From NCBI GenBank assembly GCA_008671285.1, contig RPYR01000020.1, forward strand, positions 1-17,371: 17,371 nt of DNA, written 5' to 3'. Each line of letters begins with the position of its first letter. Position 1 is the stretch's first letter. Below the pieces are notes generated by a model that was given only the letters and a program-made list of their open reading frames with translations, was not told the DNA's origin and ran no database searches. Shown here piece after piece: positions 8,005 through 15,118 of this stretch. The translations under genes and the position numbers were made by a program. The DNA is from Collinsella aerofaciens (GTDB lineage Bacteria; Actinomycetota; Coriobacteriia; Coriobacteriales; Coriobacteriaceae).

Positions 8005-9447
8005 TTAATGGGTAGGGTCAGTGGAAGTGTTAGAGTCGGCAGGCATTATGTCAAGGATGTGCTCCAGGGTATCGAGCAGCTCATGCGGCATGGTTGACAC
8101 CACATGAACCTCGGCGCCGCGACTGGTAAGGCTTGCGAGTAAATCGTCACGATGATACTCGTCAAGCGTCATGCCGTCAGCGTTGAACATGAGCTTAGGC
8201 ACAAAGAGCATAACCCCCGACAGATCTTGGGGCAGCTGCTCCAGAATGTCACACGCGACGATGAGGCCGGTTACGTCCACGTTGCCGCCAAAGTAGCGGT
8301 TCTTGATGGCTGTGACGGTGCCGGCGAGACCATACGGCGACTCCACAAAGCGCGCCACGGTGTCGCGCGCGCTGGCGCCGGAGAGGCACAGCAGGTGCTG
8401 GTTGCGCTCGGCGATGGCCTCGCGGACGCGGGCCAGACGCTCGGCGTCGGCGGCAAGCACGTCGTCGGTCTCGTCCAAATACGAGCGGATCATGCCAATG
8501 CCGTCGTAGTACTGCGGGTAACCGTCGTAAAAGTCCGCCTCGGGAGGATCGATGCCGGCGTCCAGATAGAACTCGTCGCTCATCTGGAAGGTGTGGCGGC
8601 CAAAGCGCTCATAGGCGCGGTCCTGGAACGGTCGAATCATGGCGATGGTCTCGCGCGCTAGCTCGGGTTTGTCGCTGTAGGACCAGCTAAAACGGTTCTG
8701 ATGCTTGGTAAAACCGAGCGGCACAATGCCCAGGCTGGTGATTTGCTCGTGCTCCTCGCAAAAGCGCAGGGTCTTTTCCAGCTCCTCGCCGTCGTTCATG
8801 CCGGGGCACAACACGATCTGCGCATGAATCTCTATGCCGGCGGCCATGATGGCCTCGAGCACATCCATGCCGCGCTGGGCGTTGCGGCCCATCATGCGGC
8901 GGCGGACGTCGGGGCTTACGGCGTGGACCGACACGTTCATGGGGCTCATGTTGCGTTGGATGACGTTTTGCACGTCCTCGTCGGTGAGGTTCGTGAGCGT
9001 GACAAAGTTGCCCTGCAAAAAGCTTAGGCGATAGTCGTCATCGCGAATATAGAGCGTGGAGCGGCCGCCCTTGGGGAGCATCGTCATAAAGCAGAACACG
9101 CAGGCGTTCACACAGGTGCGCATGCCATCGAAGATAGGGCCATCGAACTCAAGGCCCCAGTCCTCTCCTGGGAAGCGGTCGAGCTCGACGGAGGTGACGG
9201 TGTTGTCGCGCGGATCGAAAACCTCCAGGTCGACGGTATCATCGTCGGCCTCCCAGAGCCACGCAATCATGTCGGTGCGCTGCTCGCCATTGACCGTGAG
9301 CACGCGCATGCCCGGCTCGATGCCCACATCCCATGCGGGCGATTCGGGCCGCAGGTTCTTAACGAGCGCGCCCTCACCCGGCTCGGGGTCGCGGCTGCGC
9401 CCGTAATCGGCCCCCTCGGCGGCGTATGAGGGTACGGTCTGGTCCAT
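8005..9447 (-). CDS. PDZ / radical-SAM-like DUF512 protein
   Basis: The predicted 480-residue protein belongs to the DUF512 family (putative radical SAM enzymes, TIGR03279 type). Its reaction is unknown. A PDZ-like region (about 26-80, ALVKNLRPESPAWDVGIEPG) comes first. Then follows the cluster motif CVNACVFC (Cys112, Cys116, Cys119), spaced CxxxCxxC as in radical SAM enzymes. The C-terminal DUF512 domain (about 300-465) contains NRYFGGNVDVTGL (373-385), and DEFYLDAG lies at 291-298. The chosen ATG at 9447 is 2 bases past the ispH stop; the nearest ribosome site, AAGGAG, is about 14 bases away, so coupled re-initiation is plausible. The open frame extends 55 codons further upstream, but that part is arginine- and histidine-rich and overlaps ispH, so it is read as non-coding. 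The gene sits right before der. Confidence 0.9.
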   Translation of the reverse strand: MDQTVPSYAAEGADYGRSRDPEPGEGALVKNLRPESPAWDVGIEPGMRVLTVNGEQRTDMIAWLWEADDDTVDLEVFDPRDNTVTSVELDRFPGEDWGLEFDGPIFDGMRTCVNACVFCFMTMLPKGGRSTLYIRDDDYRLSFLQGNFVTLTNLTDEDVQNVIQRNMSPMNVSVHAVSPDVRRRMMGRNAQRGMDVLEAIMAAGIEIHAQIVLCPGMNDGEELEKTLRFCEEHEQITSLGIVPLGFTKHQNRFSWSYSDKPELARETIAMIRPFQDRAYERFGRHTFQMSDEFYLDAGIDPPEADFYDGYPQYYDGIGMIRSYLDETDDVLAADAERLARVREAIAERNQHLLCLSGASARDTVARFVESPYGLAGTVTAIKNRYFGGNVDVTGLIVACDILEQLPQDLSGVMLFVPKLMFNADGMTLDEYHRDDLLASLTSRGAEVHVVSTMPHELLDTLEHILDIMPADSNTSTDPTH

Positions 9448-9449
9448 GG

Positions 9450-10349
9450 TTAGCGGCAAAGCTCCTTGATGCGCGTGACGGCGCGTTCGATGTGTTCTTG
9501 TGGGGTGGAGGCTCCGGCAGTGATGCCGATGTGGTGAGCGTCGGTAAACCACGCGGCCTGGAGCTCGGAAGCTTCCTCGATGTGATACGTGCGCTCGCAG
9601 GCGTCTGCGCAAATCTGCGCCAGGCGGCGGGTGTTGCCCGAGTTCTTGCCGCCCACCACGACCATGCAGTCGCAGCGGTTGGCAAGTGTGGCTGCTGCCT
9701 GTTGACGCTCACTCGTGGCGGCGCAGATGGTGTTGATCACACGCAGCTCCTGCACGCGCGTGGTGATAGCGGCCACGACTTCGGCGAGATTCTGCGCGGT
9801 CTGAGTGGTCTGCACAACGAGGCCCACCTTGCCCTTGAGCGACAGGGCATCGACGTCGGCGGCACAGCTCACGACCTGCGCATCATTGCCGGCGTGGCCC
9901 AGAATGCCCTCGACCTCGGGGTGACCCGGCTCGCCTATGACCACCACGCGGTAGCCCTCGCGCACCAGGCGCTCGGCGGCCACGTGGACCTTCTTCACGT
10001 AGGGGCACGTGGCGTCGACCACGTTGAGGCCGCGCTCGCGAGCGGAATCGATGACCTGCGGCACCACGCCGTGGGCGCGGATGATCACGGTGCCGGATGT
10101 GGCGTCGTCCAAGGTGTCGGCCAGACCTACGCCTGCCTCGGCGAGCTCGCGCACCACGATGGGGTTATGGATGAGCGGACCCAAAGTATGGACCTGAGTG
10201 CACTCCCCTGCCTGCGGTGCGGCGGCCAGCGCCATATCGAGCGCACGCTGTACGCCGTAGCAAGTGCCGGCGTGGGCGGCGATCTCGATGGTAGGCGCGG
10301 TGGCCTGGTCGGACGCAGTCGTGGCGATGTTTGTCGCGTTCTCGCTCAT
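9450..10349 (-). CDS. ispH: 4-hydroxy-3-methylbut-2-enyl diphosphate reductase
   Basis: IspH (LytB) is the last enzyme of the MEP isoprenoid pathway, making IPP and DMAPP with a [4Fe-4S] cluster. The 299-residue protein has the three cluster cysteines: Cys30 (HAGTCYGV), Cys115 (DATCPYVKK) and Cys209 (NTICAATSERQ). Substrate-binding motifs include RAHG (91-94), GEPGHPEVEG (139-148), GGKNSGNT (233-240) and GITAGASTP (265-273). About 20 Thr/Ala-rich residues precede the conserved core, a mild N-terminal extension. I chose the ATG at 10349, 2 bases after plsC. A GTG at 10379 is possible but would overlap plsC and lacks a ribosome site. Adjacency to cmk and plsC matches a common cmk-plsC-ispH arrangement. 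Confidence 0.96.
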   Translation of the reverse strand: MSENATNIATTASDQATAPTIEIAAHAGTCYGVQRALDMALAAAPQAGECTQVHTLGPLIHNPIVVRELAEAGVGLADTLDDATSGTVIIRAHGVVPQVIDSARERGLNVVDATCPYVKKVHVAAERLVREGYRVVVIGEPGHPEVEGILGHAGNDAQVVSCAADVDALSLKGKVGLVVQTTQTAQNLAEVVAAITTRVQELRVINTICAATSERQQAAATLANRCDCMVVVGGKNSGNTRRLAQICADACERTYHIEEASELQAAWFTDAHHIGITAGASTPQEHIERAVTRIKELCR

Positions 10350-10351
10350 GG

Positions 10352-11080
10352 CTAAAACCTGCCCGGATGTTCGTCGCACAGCTCATCTCGCATGGCGTAG
10401 ACGCGGTTCATTGCCTCGGACTCAAACCATTCCAGGCGCTCCGTGCGCTTAAGCCCGGCCGGTGCGTCGGAAAGTGAGACGGCCTTGCCGGCACGAATCC
10501 AGCACTTCTTGGGACGCATGAGCTTTTTGCCCGCGGGCGTGATGTCGGACCAGCCACAGATGGCGAGCGGGTTGACGGGCGCCTTGCCCATCTGGGCGAT
10601 GAGCGCAAAGCCGCCGTGGACCTCGGGCTTGATCTCGCGCGAGCGGATGCGCGTGCCCTCGGGGAAGATCAGGATGTCCTCGCCGCGCTGCAGCGCATGC
10701 TGAGCGGCGCGCAAGCACTTCATGTCGGCGGTACCGCGCTCGACGGGGATGCCGCCAACGCGGCTAAAGGCCCAGCGCACAATCTTGCTCTTGGCGAACT
10801 CGGACTTAAAGATGGGACGAATGCGGCGGCCCCCAAAGAATAGCGCCGTCTCCACGGCCAGGAGCTCGGCCATCGAGGTGTGGTTGCAGATGACCACGCT
10901 GCCGCGGCCTTCCTGGCGCTCAAACAGAAGATTGGCGTCCTCGACCTTCCAGCGCCACATGAGCTTGGAGAAGGCCCAAAGGATGGCCATGACTACGACG
11001 ACGGTGCCGCGGATGAGCGCTGGAAACTCGGCGTAGGGGGCGTTGTAATAGTCCTCGGGCGTCTGCTTAAACAGGCGCAT
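10352..11080 (-). CDS. plsC: 1-acylglycerol-3-phosphate acyltransferase-like protein (PlsC family), HX4E variant
   Basis: PlsC-family enzymes acylate lysophosphatidate to phosphatidate at the membrane. The 242-residue protein has a hydrophobic N-terminal anchor (about 21-41). It then shows the block I motif NHTSMAE (66-72), where the usual catalytic aspartate of NHX4D is replaced by Glu72. Later blocks are a VGGIPVERG segment (108-116) in place of the usual GxxFIxR, the substrate-binding FPEGTR (139-144) and VNPLAICG (169-176). Specificity cannot be told from sequence alone. GpsA and PlsY in the same cluster support a role in phosphatidate synthesis. The ATG at 11080 has the full AAAGGAGGT site 5 bases upstream, and this site is encoded by the last codons of cmk. 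Confidence 0.88.
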   Translation of the reverse strand: MRLFKQTPEDYYNAPYAEFPALIRGTVVVVMAILWAFSKLMWRWKVEDANLLFERQEGRGSVVICNHTSMAELLAVETALFFGGRRIRPIFKSEFAKSKIVRWAFSRVGGIPVERGTADMKCLRAAQHALQRGEDILIFPEGTRIRSREIKPEVHGGFALIAQMGKAPVNPLAICGWSDITPAGKKLMRPKKCWIRAGKAVSLSDAPAGLKRTERLEWFESEAMNRVYAMRDELCDEHPGRF

Positions 11081-11083
11081 GGG

Positions 11084-11770
11084 CTACCTCCTTTGGTTGA
11101 TGAGGTCCTCGATGATACGAACGACCTCGTCGATGGTGTGGGCGGTGGAGTCGACGTGCACGGCGTCCTCGGCGGGCACGAGCGGGGCGACCTCGCGACT
11201 ACTGTCGAGCTTGTCGCGCTGCTTAAGGGCGTCGAGGGTCTCGTCGACCTCGGCCTCGAGCTGCTCGGACGTGAGCGGCTGGGCATCGTTTTGGTGACGC
11301 TGAAGCACGCGGCGGCGGGCGCGCTCGCGTGGGTCGGCGGTCAGGAAGACCTTGACCTGCGCGTTAGGGAACACGACGGTTCCGATGTCGCGACCCTCGG
11401 CCACGATATCGCGGTCCTCTGCTGCGCTGAGCTGGTGGATGAGCATGGCGGTGCGCACGCCCGGATAGGCCGAGACCTTGGACACGTTGGCGTCGACCTG
11501 CGGGGTGCGGATGGCGGCCGAAGCGTCCTGGCCGTCAATGGTCAGGCGCGTGTCCTCGCCGGTGCCGTTGGTAAAGCGGATCTCGATTTGCTCGGCGAGG
11601 GCGTCGATTGCCGCCTCGTCGTCCAAATCGATGCCACGGTCGAGCGCGGCGAAGGTGACGGCGCGATACATGGCGCCCGTGTCGAGCTTGTTAAAGCCCA
11701 GCTGGCGGGCGATCTCCTTGGCGATGGTGGACTTGCCGGAACCGGCGGGGCCGTCGATGGCGACGATCAT
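11084..11770 (-). CDS. cmk: Cytidylate kinase
   Basis: Cmk phosphorylates CMP and dCMP to the diphosphates, recycling cytidine nucleotides released in RNA turnover and lipid synthesis. The 228-residue protein has the P-loop GPAGSGKST (7-15), LDTGAMYRAV (29-38), EGRDIGTVVFP (125-135) and the arginine-rich lid RERARRR (148-154). The CMP-binding RDKLDSSR lies at 175-182. Length and motifs match the bacterial type I enzyme. The ATG at 11770 has AAAGGAA about 7 bases upstream. A 66-base gap separates it from the pseudouridine synthase gene, one of only two larger gaps in the run. plsC follows after 3 bases. Confidence 0.96.
   Translation of the reverse strand: MIVAIDGPAGSGKSTIAKEIARQLGFNKLDTGAMYRAVTFAALDRGIDLDDEAAIDALAEQIEIRFTNGTGEDTRLTIDGQDASAAIRTPQVDANVSKVSAYPGVRTAMLIHQLSAAEDRDIVAEGRDIGTVVFPNAQVKVFLTADPRERARRRVLQRHQNDAQPLTSEQLEAEVDETLDALKQRDKLDSSREVAPLVPAEDAVHVDSTAHTIDEVVRIIEDLINQRR
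11086..11094 (-). promoter_or_regulatory. Full-length Shine-Dalgarno for plsC inside cmk
   Basis: The minus strand reads AAAGGAGGT with a 5-base spacer to the plsC ATG. It is formed by the end of cmk (CAA AGG AGG TAG), where tandem rare-type AGG arginine codons and the stop codon supply the site. The same 9-mer and spacer occur before scpA. Strong, coupled initiation is expected. Confidence 0.85.
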
Positions 11771-11836
11771 GCAATGCTTCCTTTCGATGGGTGACGTGCT
11801 GGTATGGTTCGCGGACGTTGGGGCGCGGCGGGTTGC
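11771..11836 (-). other. 66-base gap between rluB-type gene and cmk
   Basis: This short GC-rich spacer holds the cmk ribosome site (AAAGGAA near 11780). I see no terminator-like hairpin with a T-run and no recognisable -35/-10 pair, so read-through from the upstream gene is the simplest reading. Confidence 0.5.
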
Positions 11837-12802
11837 CTAGCCCGTGTAGCGCTCGCGGTAGGTGTTACGCTTGGGTGCGGAGCCGTGGCTGCCGTGGTGA
11901 CGCGTGCGGCTGGCGGGCGTGTCTTGGGGCTTGCCGCCGTTGCGCTTGGCGCTCGCCTGCTTGGGCGGGATGCCACCGCTTTTGAGGATCTGCACCTCGC
12001 GGTCGGAGAGTTCGCGCCACGAGCCTTTGGCCACATCCTTGAGCTCCAGGCCGGCAAAGTTGCAGCGATGCAGACGGATTACCGGGTGGTGAATTTTGCT
12101 CAGCATGCGCTTAACCTGGTTCTTGCGGCCTTCGCGGATGATGACCTCCACGGCGGTGGTGCCGGGCTTGACGCCCTGGGGAGCTACGGCCTCGGCCTCG
12201 CGTGCGGTGATGATGCGGCAGATTGCCGGCTGGCATAGGCCGTCGTCGAGCTCGATGCCACGGCGGAGCGGTTCTAGATCGAGGTCGGTTAGCTGCCCGT
12301 CCACGAGTGCCTGGTAGGTCTTGTAGACGTGCTTGCTGGGGTGCAGCAGGTCCTGAGACAGGTCGCCGTCGGTGGTAAAGAGCAAAAGGCCCGTGGTGTC
12401 GCGGTCCAGGCGGCCCACCGGGAACAGGCCCGGAAAGCGGTCGCGGGGAACCAGGTCCGCCACACAGGGGCGCTCCTGCGGGTCGCTCATGGTGGTTAGG
12501 TAGCCAGTCGGCTTGTAGAGCATCAGGTACACGGCGCCCTGGTTGAGCTTGACCGGCATGCCGTCGACCTCGATACGGTCGCGGTCGACATCGACCTTGG
12601 TGCCCAGCTCGGTCGCGACCTCGCCGTTTACCGTCACACGACCAGCTGTCATCAGGTCCTCCGAACCGCGGCGGCTCGCCACACCCGCGCGCGCCAAAAA
12701 GCGCTGCAGGCGCATGGTGTGCGCATAGACGGGCTGGGCGTCGGTTGCGGGTACTGCGTTGCCCATGGCGCGCGTCTCCCCTACTTCGTTAGTCCTCGTC
12801 AT
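11837..12802 (-). CDS. rluB: Pseudouridine synthase, RsuA/RluB family
   Basis: Enzymes of this family convert a specific uridine of rRNA to pseudouridine; RluB acts on 23S rRNA and RsuA on 16S. The 321-residue protein has an S4 RNA-binding domain (about 30-75, MRLQRFLARAGVASRRG onward) and the RsuA/RluB catalytic domain. That domain shows KPTG (97-100), GRLDRDTTGLL (130-140, catalytic Asp133) and EGRKNQVKRML (214-224). The last ~40 residues are a low-complexity, basic, disordered-looking tail. I assign the RluB side because of the ScpAB neighbourhood and this tail, but target specificity is inferred. The ATG at 12802 overlaps scpB by 14 bases and has GGAGG 6 bases upstream. ATG at 12766, preceded by GGGGAG, is a reasonable alternative giving 309 residues. 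Confidence 0.88.
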   Translation of the reverse strand: MTRTNEVGETRAMGNAVPATDAQPVYAHTMRLQRFLARAGVASRRGSEDLMTAGRVTVNGEVATELGTKVDVDRDRIEVDGMPVKLNQGAVYLMLYKPTGYLTTMSDPQERPCVADLVPRDRFPGLFPVGRLDRDTTGLLLFTTDGDLSQDLLHPSKHVYKTYQALVDGQLTDLDLEPLRRGIELDDGLCQPAICRIITAREAEAVAPQGVKPGTTAVEVIIREGRKNQVKRMLSKIHHPVIRLHRCNFAGLELKDVAKGSWRELSDREVQILKSGGIPPKQASAKRNGGKPQDTPASRTRHHGSHGSAPKRNTYRERYTG

Positions 12803-13517
12803 GCAATTCCTCCGAGGTCTCGTCGACGACCAGGGTCTCCAAGTCCTCGACTGCCTCAACATCTTCAACATCGGTATCGATCAGTTCGCGCTCTTCGTCC
12901 AGGTCCTCGGCCTGCTCCTCGAGCGTGGACTGAATGCTGCGACCGCTCAGGCGCTCGCGGATAAACTGGCGTGACTGCTCGTCGGGGGCAAACTGCTCCA
13001 GATCGGGCAGGTCGCGGGTGGAGCGCAGGCCGAACTTTTCCAAGAAGGCGTTGGTCGTGCCGTAGATGATGGCCTGACCGCGCTCGGGGTCGCGGCCGAG
13101 CTCTCGCACCAGGCCCTTATCCACGAGCGACGCGATGACGCCGTCGGAGTTGACGCCGCGGATGCCCTTGACCACCTCGCGCGTCACGGGCTGGTGGTAG
13201 GCGATAACGGCCAGGGTTTCGAGCGCCGCCTGGGACAGCTTTTGCGTGTCCCAGCTCAACACATAGGCCTCGACCACGTCGTGATAGGCGGGATGCGTAA
13301 ACAGGCGCCAGCCGCCGGCGACCTCGCGCAGCTGAAAGCCGCGGTTGGCCTCCTCGTACTCAACCTTGAGCTCGGCGAGCAGCGACGCGCACTCGCCGGG
13401 GGCGATATCCAGTGCGCCGGCCAGCGCGGGCGCACTCACCGGGTCGCTCGACACCAGCAGCAGCGCCTCGAGGGCGCCTTTGAGGCTGTTTGCCTCTAGC
13501 GTGGAAAGGGTTGACAT
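12789..13517 (-). CDS. scpB: Segregation and condensation protein B
   Basis: ScpB is the winged-helix dimer that binds the ScpA kleisin and, with SMC, organises and segregates the chromosome. The 242-residue protein has two winged-helix domains. Conserved features include LSQAALETLAVIAYHQPVTR (94-113) and RGVNSDGV (120-127). Residues from about 199 to the end form a strongly acidic tail (repeated E, D), longer than the minimal fold needs. The ATG at 13517 has AGGAG 8 bases upstream, fused to the scpA stop codon (TAGGAG). The next gene starts inside its 3' end. Confidence 0.95.
   Translation of the reverse strand: MSTLSTLEANSLKGALEALLLVSSDPVSAPALAGALDIAPGECASLLAELKVEYEEANRGFQLREVAGGWRLFTHPAYHDVVEAYVLSWDTQKLSQAALETLAVIAYHQPVTREVVKGIRGVNSDGVIASLVDKGLVRELGRDPERGQAIIYGTTNAFLEKFGLRSTRDLPDLEQFAPDEQSRQFIRERLSGRSIQSTLEEQAEDLDEERELIDTDVEDVEAVEDLETLVVDETSEELHDED
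12807..12813 (-). promoter_or_regulatory. Ribosome site inside scpB for the pseudouridine synthase
   Basis: GGAGGAA on the minus strand lies 4 bases before the ATG at 12802 (6 bases from GGAGG), within the last scpB codons. It supports an overlapping start. A second, weaker site (GGGGAG) precedes the alternative ATG at 12766. Confidence 0.6.
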
Positions 13518-13528
13518 GGTTGCCGCTC

Positions 13529-14341
13529 CTATTCGGTGAGCTCGGGGCCCTCGCCGGGCACATAGGCCTCGGCGCCCTCGACGCGGTTGATGCGGATGGT
13601 TCCAAAGATCTCGTCCTGGCTCAGCGTGAGCGAGCCACGCTTGGCGAGCTCAAGCATGGCCAGGAAGGTGACGACGAGCTGCTCGGTGGTGGCGTCGCCG
13701 TCCAGCAGCTCGCGGAAAGTGCAGGTTTGGTGCGCCATGGTAAAGCGGTCGACCGAGGCCACCGTCAGGTCGAGTGGTACGCGATGCGGTGCCACATGCT
13801 CGGCCTCCAGCAGGAAGGTCTGGCGCTTGCCGTCCAGGTCGGCACAGATGACGGCGAGACCGCGTAGGGTAATGCCGGCCAGATAGTCGGGCATTAGGCC
13901 CAAGAACTCGGGGTCGGGGCCGGCCACACGCGGGTGCATGCGGCTTTCGGCCTGCATGCGGGCACCGAGGGCCGCAGCCGCGCCTTTAAACTGTTTGTAG
14001 GCAATCAGGCGTTGGATCAGGACCTCGCGCAAGGCGTCGCCGTCGAGCGTGCTGAGCTCCTCGAGGTCTTCGTCGAATTCGTCATCGTCGTCATCGACTT
14101 TGCGCGGGGCCTCCTGCGGCACCAGAGAGGCGGCCTTGATGTCCAAAAGGGTTGCCGCGACCAGCAAAAAGTCGCTCGCCACGTCCAGGTCCAGCGCCTC
14201 GATGCGCTCGGCCTCGGCAAGGTACTGCTCGGCCACCTCGCTGATGGAGATGGCGCCGATATCTACTTTTTGGCGGGTTACCAGCTGCAGCAGCAGGTCG
14301 AAAGGTCCGCTGTAGACCTGCGTTGACACGCGATACGACAT
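13529..14341 (-). CDS. scpA: Segregation and condensation protein A (kleisin)
   Basis: ScpA is the kleisin subunit bridging the SMC heads in the bacterial condensin complex. The 270 residues show the N-terminal kleisin motif YSGPFDLLLQLV (10-21), the helix ATLLDIKAASLVP (63-75) and a C-terminal winged helix (about 220-255, ending in SQDEIFGTIRI). Between these lies a very acidic linker (82-96, a run of D and E). Length is normal for the family. The ATG at 14341 has AAAGGAGGT 5 bases upstream. It is followed 11 bases later by scpB, the universal partner arrangement. Confidence 0.96.
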   Translation of the reverse strand: MSYRVSTQVYSGPFDLLLQLVTRQKVDIGAISISEVAEQYLAEAERIEALDLDVASDFLLVAATLLDIKAASLVPQEAPRKVDDDDDEFDEDLEELSTLDGDALREVLIQRLIAYKQFKGAAAALGARMQAESRMHPRVAGPDPEFLGLMPDYLAGITLRGLAVICADLDGKRQTFLLEAEHVAPHRVPLDLTVASVDRFTMAHQTCTFRELLDGDATTEQLVVTFLAMLELAKRGSLTLSQDEIFGTIRINRVEGAEAYVPGEGPELTE

Positions 14342-14425
14342 CTTCGACCTCCTTTGACGGCGCCTTCGCGGCGCGGTTTGGGTGCATATTGCGACAGTTT
14401 TGCACGGTCGACCTGTAAGTTTACC
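14342..14425 (-). other. 84-base gap ahead of scpA
   Basis: This is the longest gap within the protein-gene run. It contains the full scpA ribosome site AAAGGAGGT (14355-14347) and, just upstream of it, a small 5-bp GC hairpin (14360-14374). A CAATAT hexamer (14391-14386) could be a -10 box, but I find no matching -35 at proper spacing. An internal promoter here is possible but unproven. Confidence 0.4.
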
Positions 14426-15109
14426 TTAGATGCCGGCGATTGCGAAGTTGAGCAGCTGCTCAGCAAGCGGATACACGGTAACGTCGAAATAGCGGCCGAT
14501 TACATCGATGCCGGTCCACATAGGCAGCAGGTATAGAACTAGGATGAGTATGGGCATAGCGTATTGCTGCAGGCGGTAATAGTTGTTGAGCGCCGTGCCC
14601 TTGAGGAAGGGCACGATGATCGACGAGCCGTCGAGCGGCGGAATCGGGATGAGGTTAAAGAACGCGAGCGACAGGTTAACCACGATAAACGTGGCGCCGA
14701 AGTTCATGATCTGTGACGCCAGGGCAAAGGACATGCTGGCGTAGAGATTGCCGTACGTTACGTGCATGAGGGCGGCCGCGAGGCACGCGAGTGCGATATT
14801 CGATGTGGGGCCGGCTACGCTCACCAGGACCTCGTCGCGCTTGGGGTGCTTAAGGTTGTTGAGATAGACGGGCACGGGCTTGGCGAAGGCGAACACGGGA
14901 CCGCCTGCGGCGAGCATGAGCAGCGGCAAGATGATGGTGCCAAACGGGTCGATATGGTTGAGCGGGTTGAGCGATACGCGTCCGCGCGAGCGCGCCGTTT
15001 TGTCGCCGAGAGCCCAGGCCGCGGCGGCGTGCGCGCTCTCGTGAATGACGATGCCAACGATGACGGCGACGGCGCTGGCGAGCAGGTTCATGATGTAGCT
15101 GCTGGACAT
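14426..15109 (-). CDS. M50-family site-2-type membrane protease
   Basis: The protein belongs to the intramembrane zinc metalloproteases that cleave substrates within the membrane; no substrate can be named. The 227 residues are largely hydrophobic. The zinc-binding motif HESAH (23-27) sits in the first membrane helix. It is followed by NPLNHIDPFG (48-57), and the third ligand region is FNLIPIPPLDGS (151-162, Asp160). There is no PDZ domain, so this is the small short form often annotated as site-2 protease family and often found next to scpAB. The ATG at 15109 has AGGAG 6 bases upstream, fused to the stop of the preceding gene (TAGGAG). An 84-base gap separates it from scpA. Confidence 0.94.
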   Translation of the reverse strand: MSSSYIMNLLASAVAVIVGIVIHESAHAAAAWALGDKTARSRGRVSLNPLNHIDPFGTIILPLLMLAAGGPVFAFAKPVPVYLNNLKHPKRDEVLVSVAGPTSNIALACLAAALMHVTYGNLYASMSFALASQIMNFGATFIVVNLSLAFFNLIPIPPLDGSSIIVPFLKGTALNNYYRLQQYAMPILILVLYLLPMWTGIDVIGRYFDVTVYPLAEQLLNFAIAGI

Positions 15110-15118
15110 GGCGCTCTC

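Noticed and set aside
6456..8015. 519-codon open frame on the plus strand
   Set aside because: Antisense shadow of der and plsY with the same composition artefact and no recognisable motif.
9448..9612. 55-codon N-terminal extension of the DUF512 gene
   Set aside because: It is arginine/histidine-rich, overlaps ispH out of frame, and the ATG at 9447 fits the PDZ start better.
9426..10355. 309-codon open frame on the plus strand
   Set aside because: Antisense to ispH, whose three cluster cysteines and substrate motifs are intact. The plus-strand product has no family features.
12803..12871. 23-codon extension of the pseudouridine synthase
   Set aside because: It overlaps scpB further and has no good ribosome site. 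The ATG at 12802 has GGAGG at 6 bases.
14386..14418. Internal promoter before scpA (TTACAG and CAATAT)
   Set aside because: The spacing is 21 bases, outside the usual range, and no better -35 box was found.
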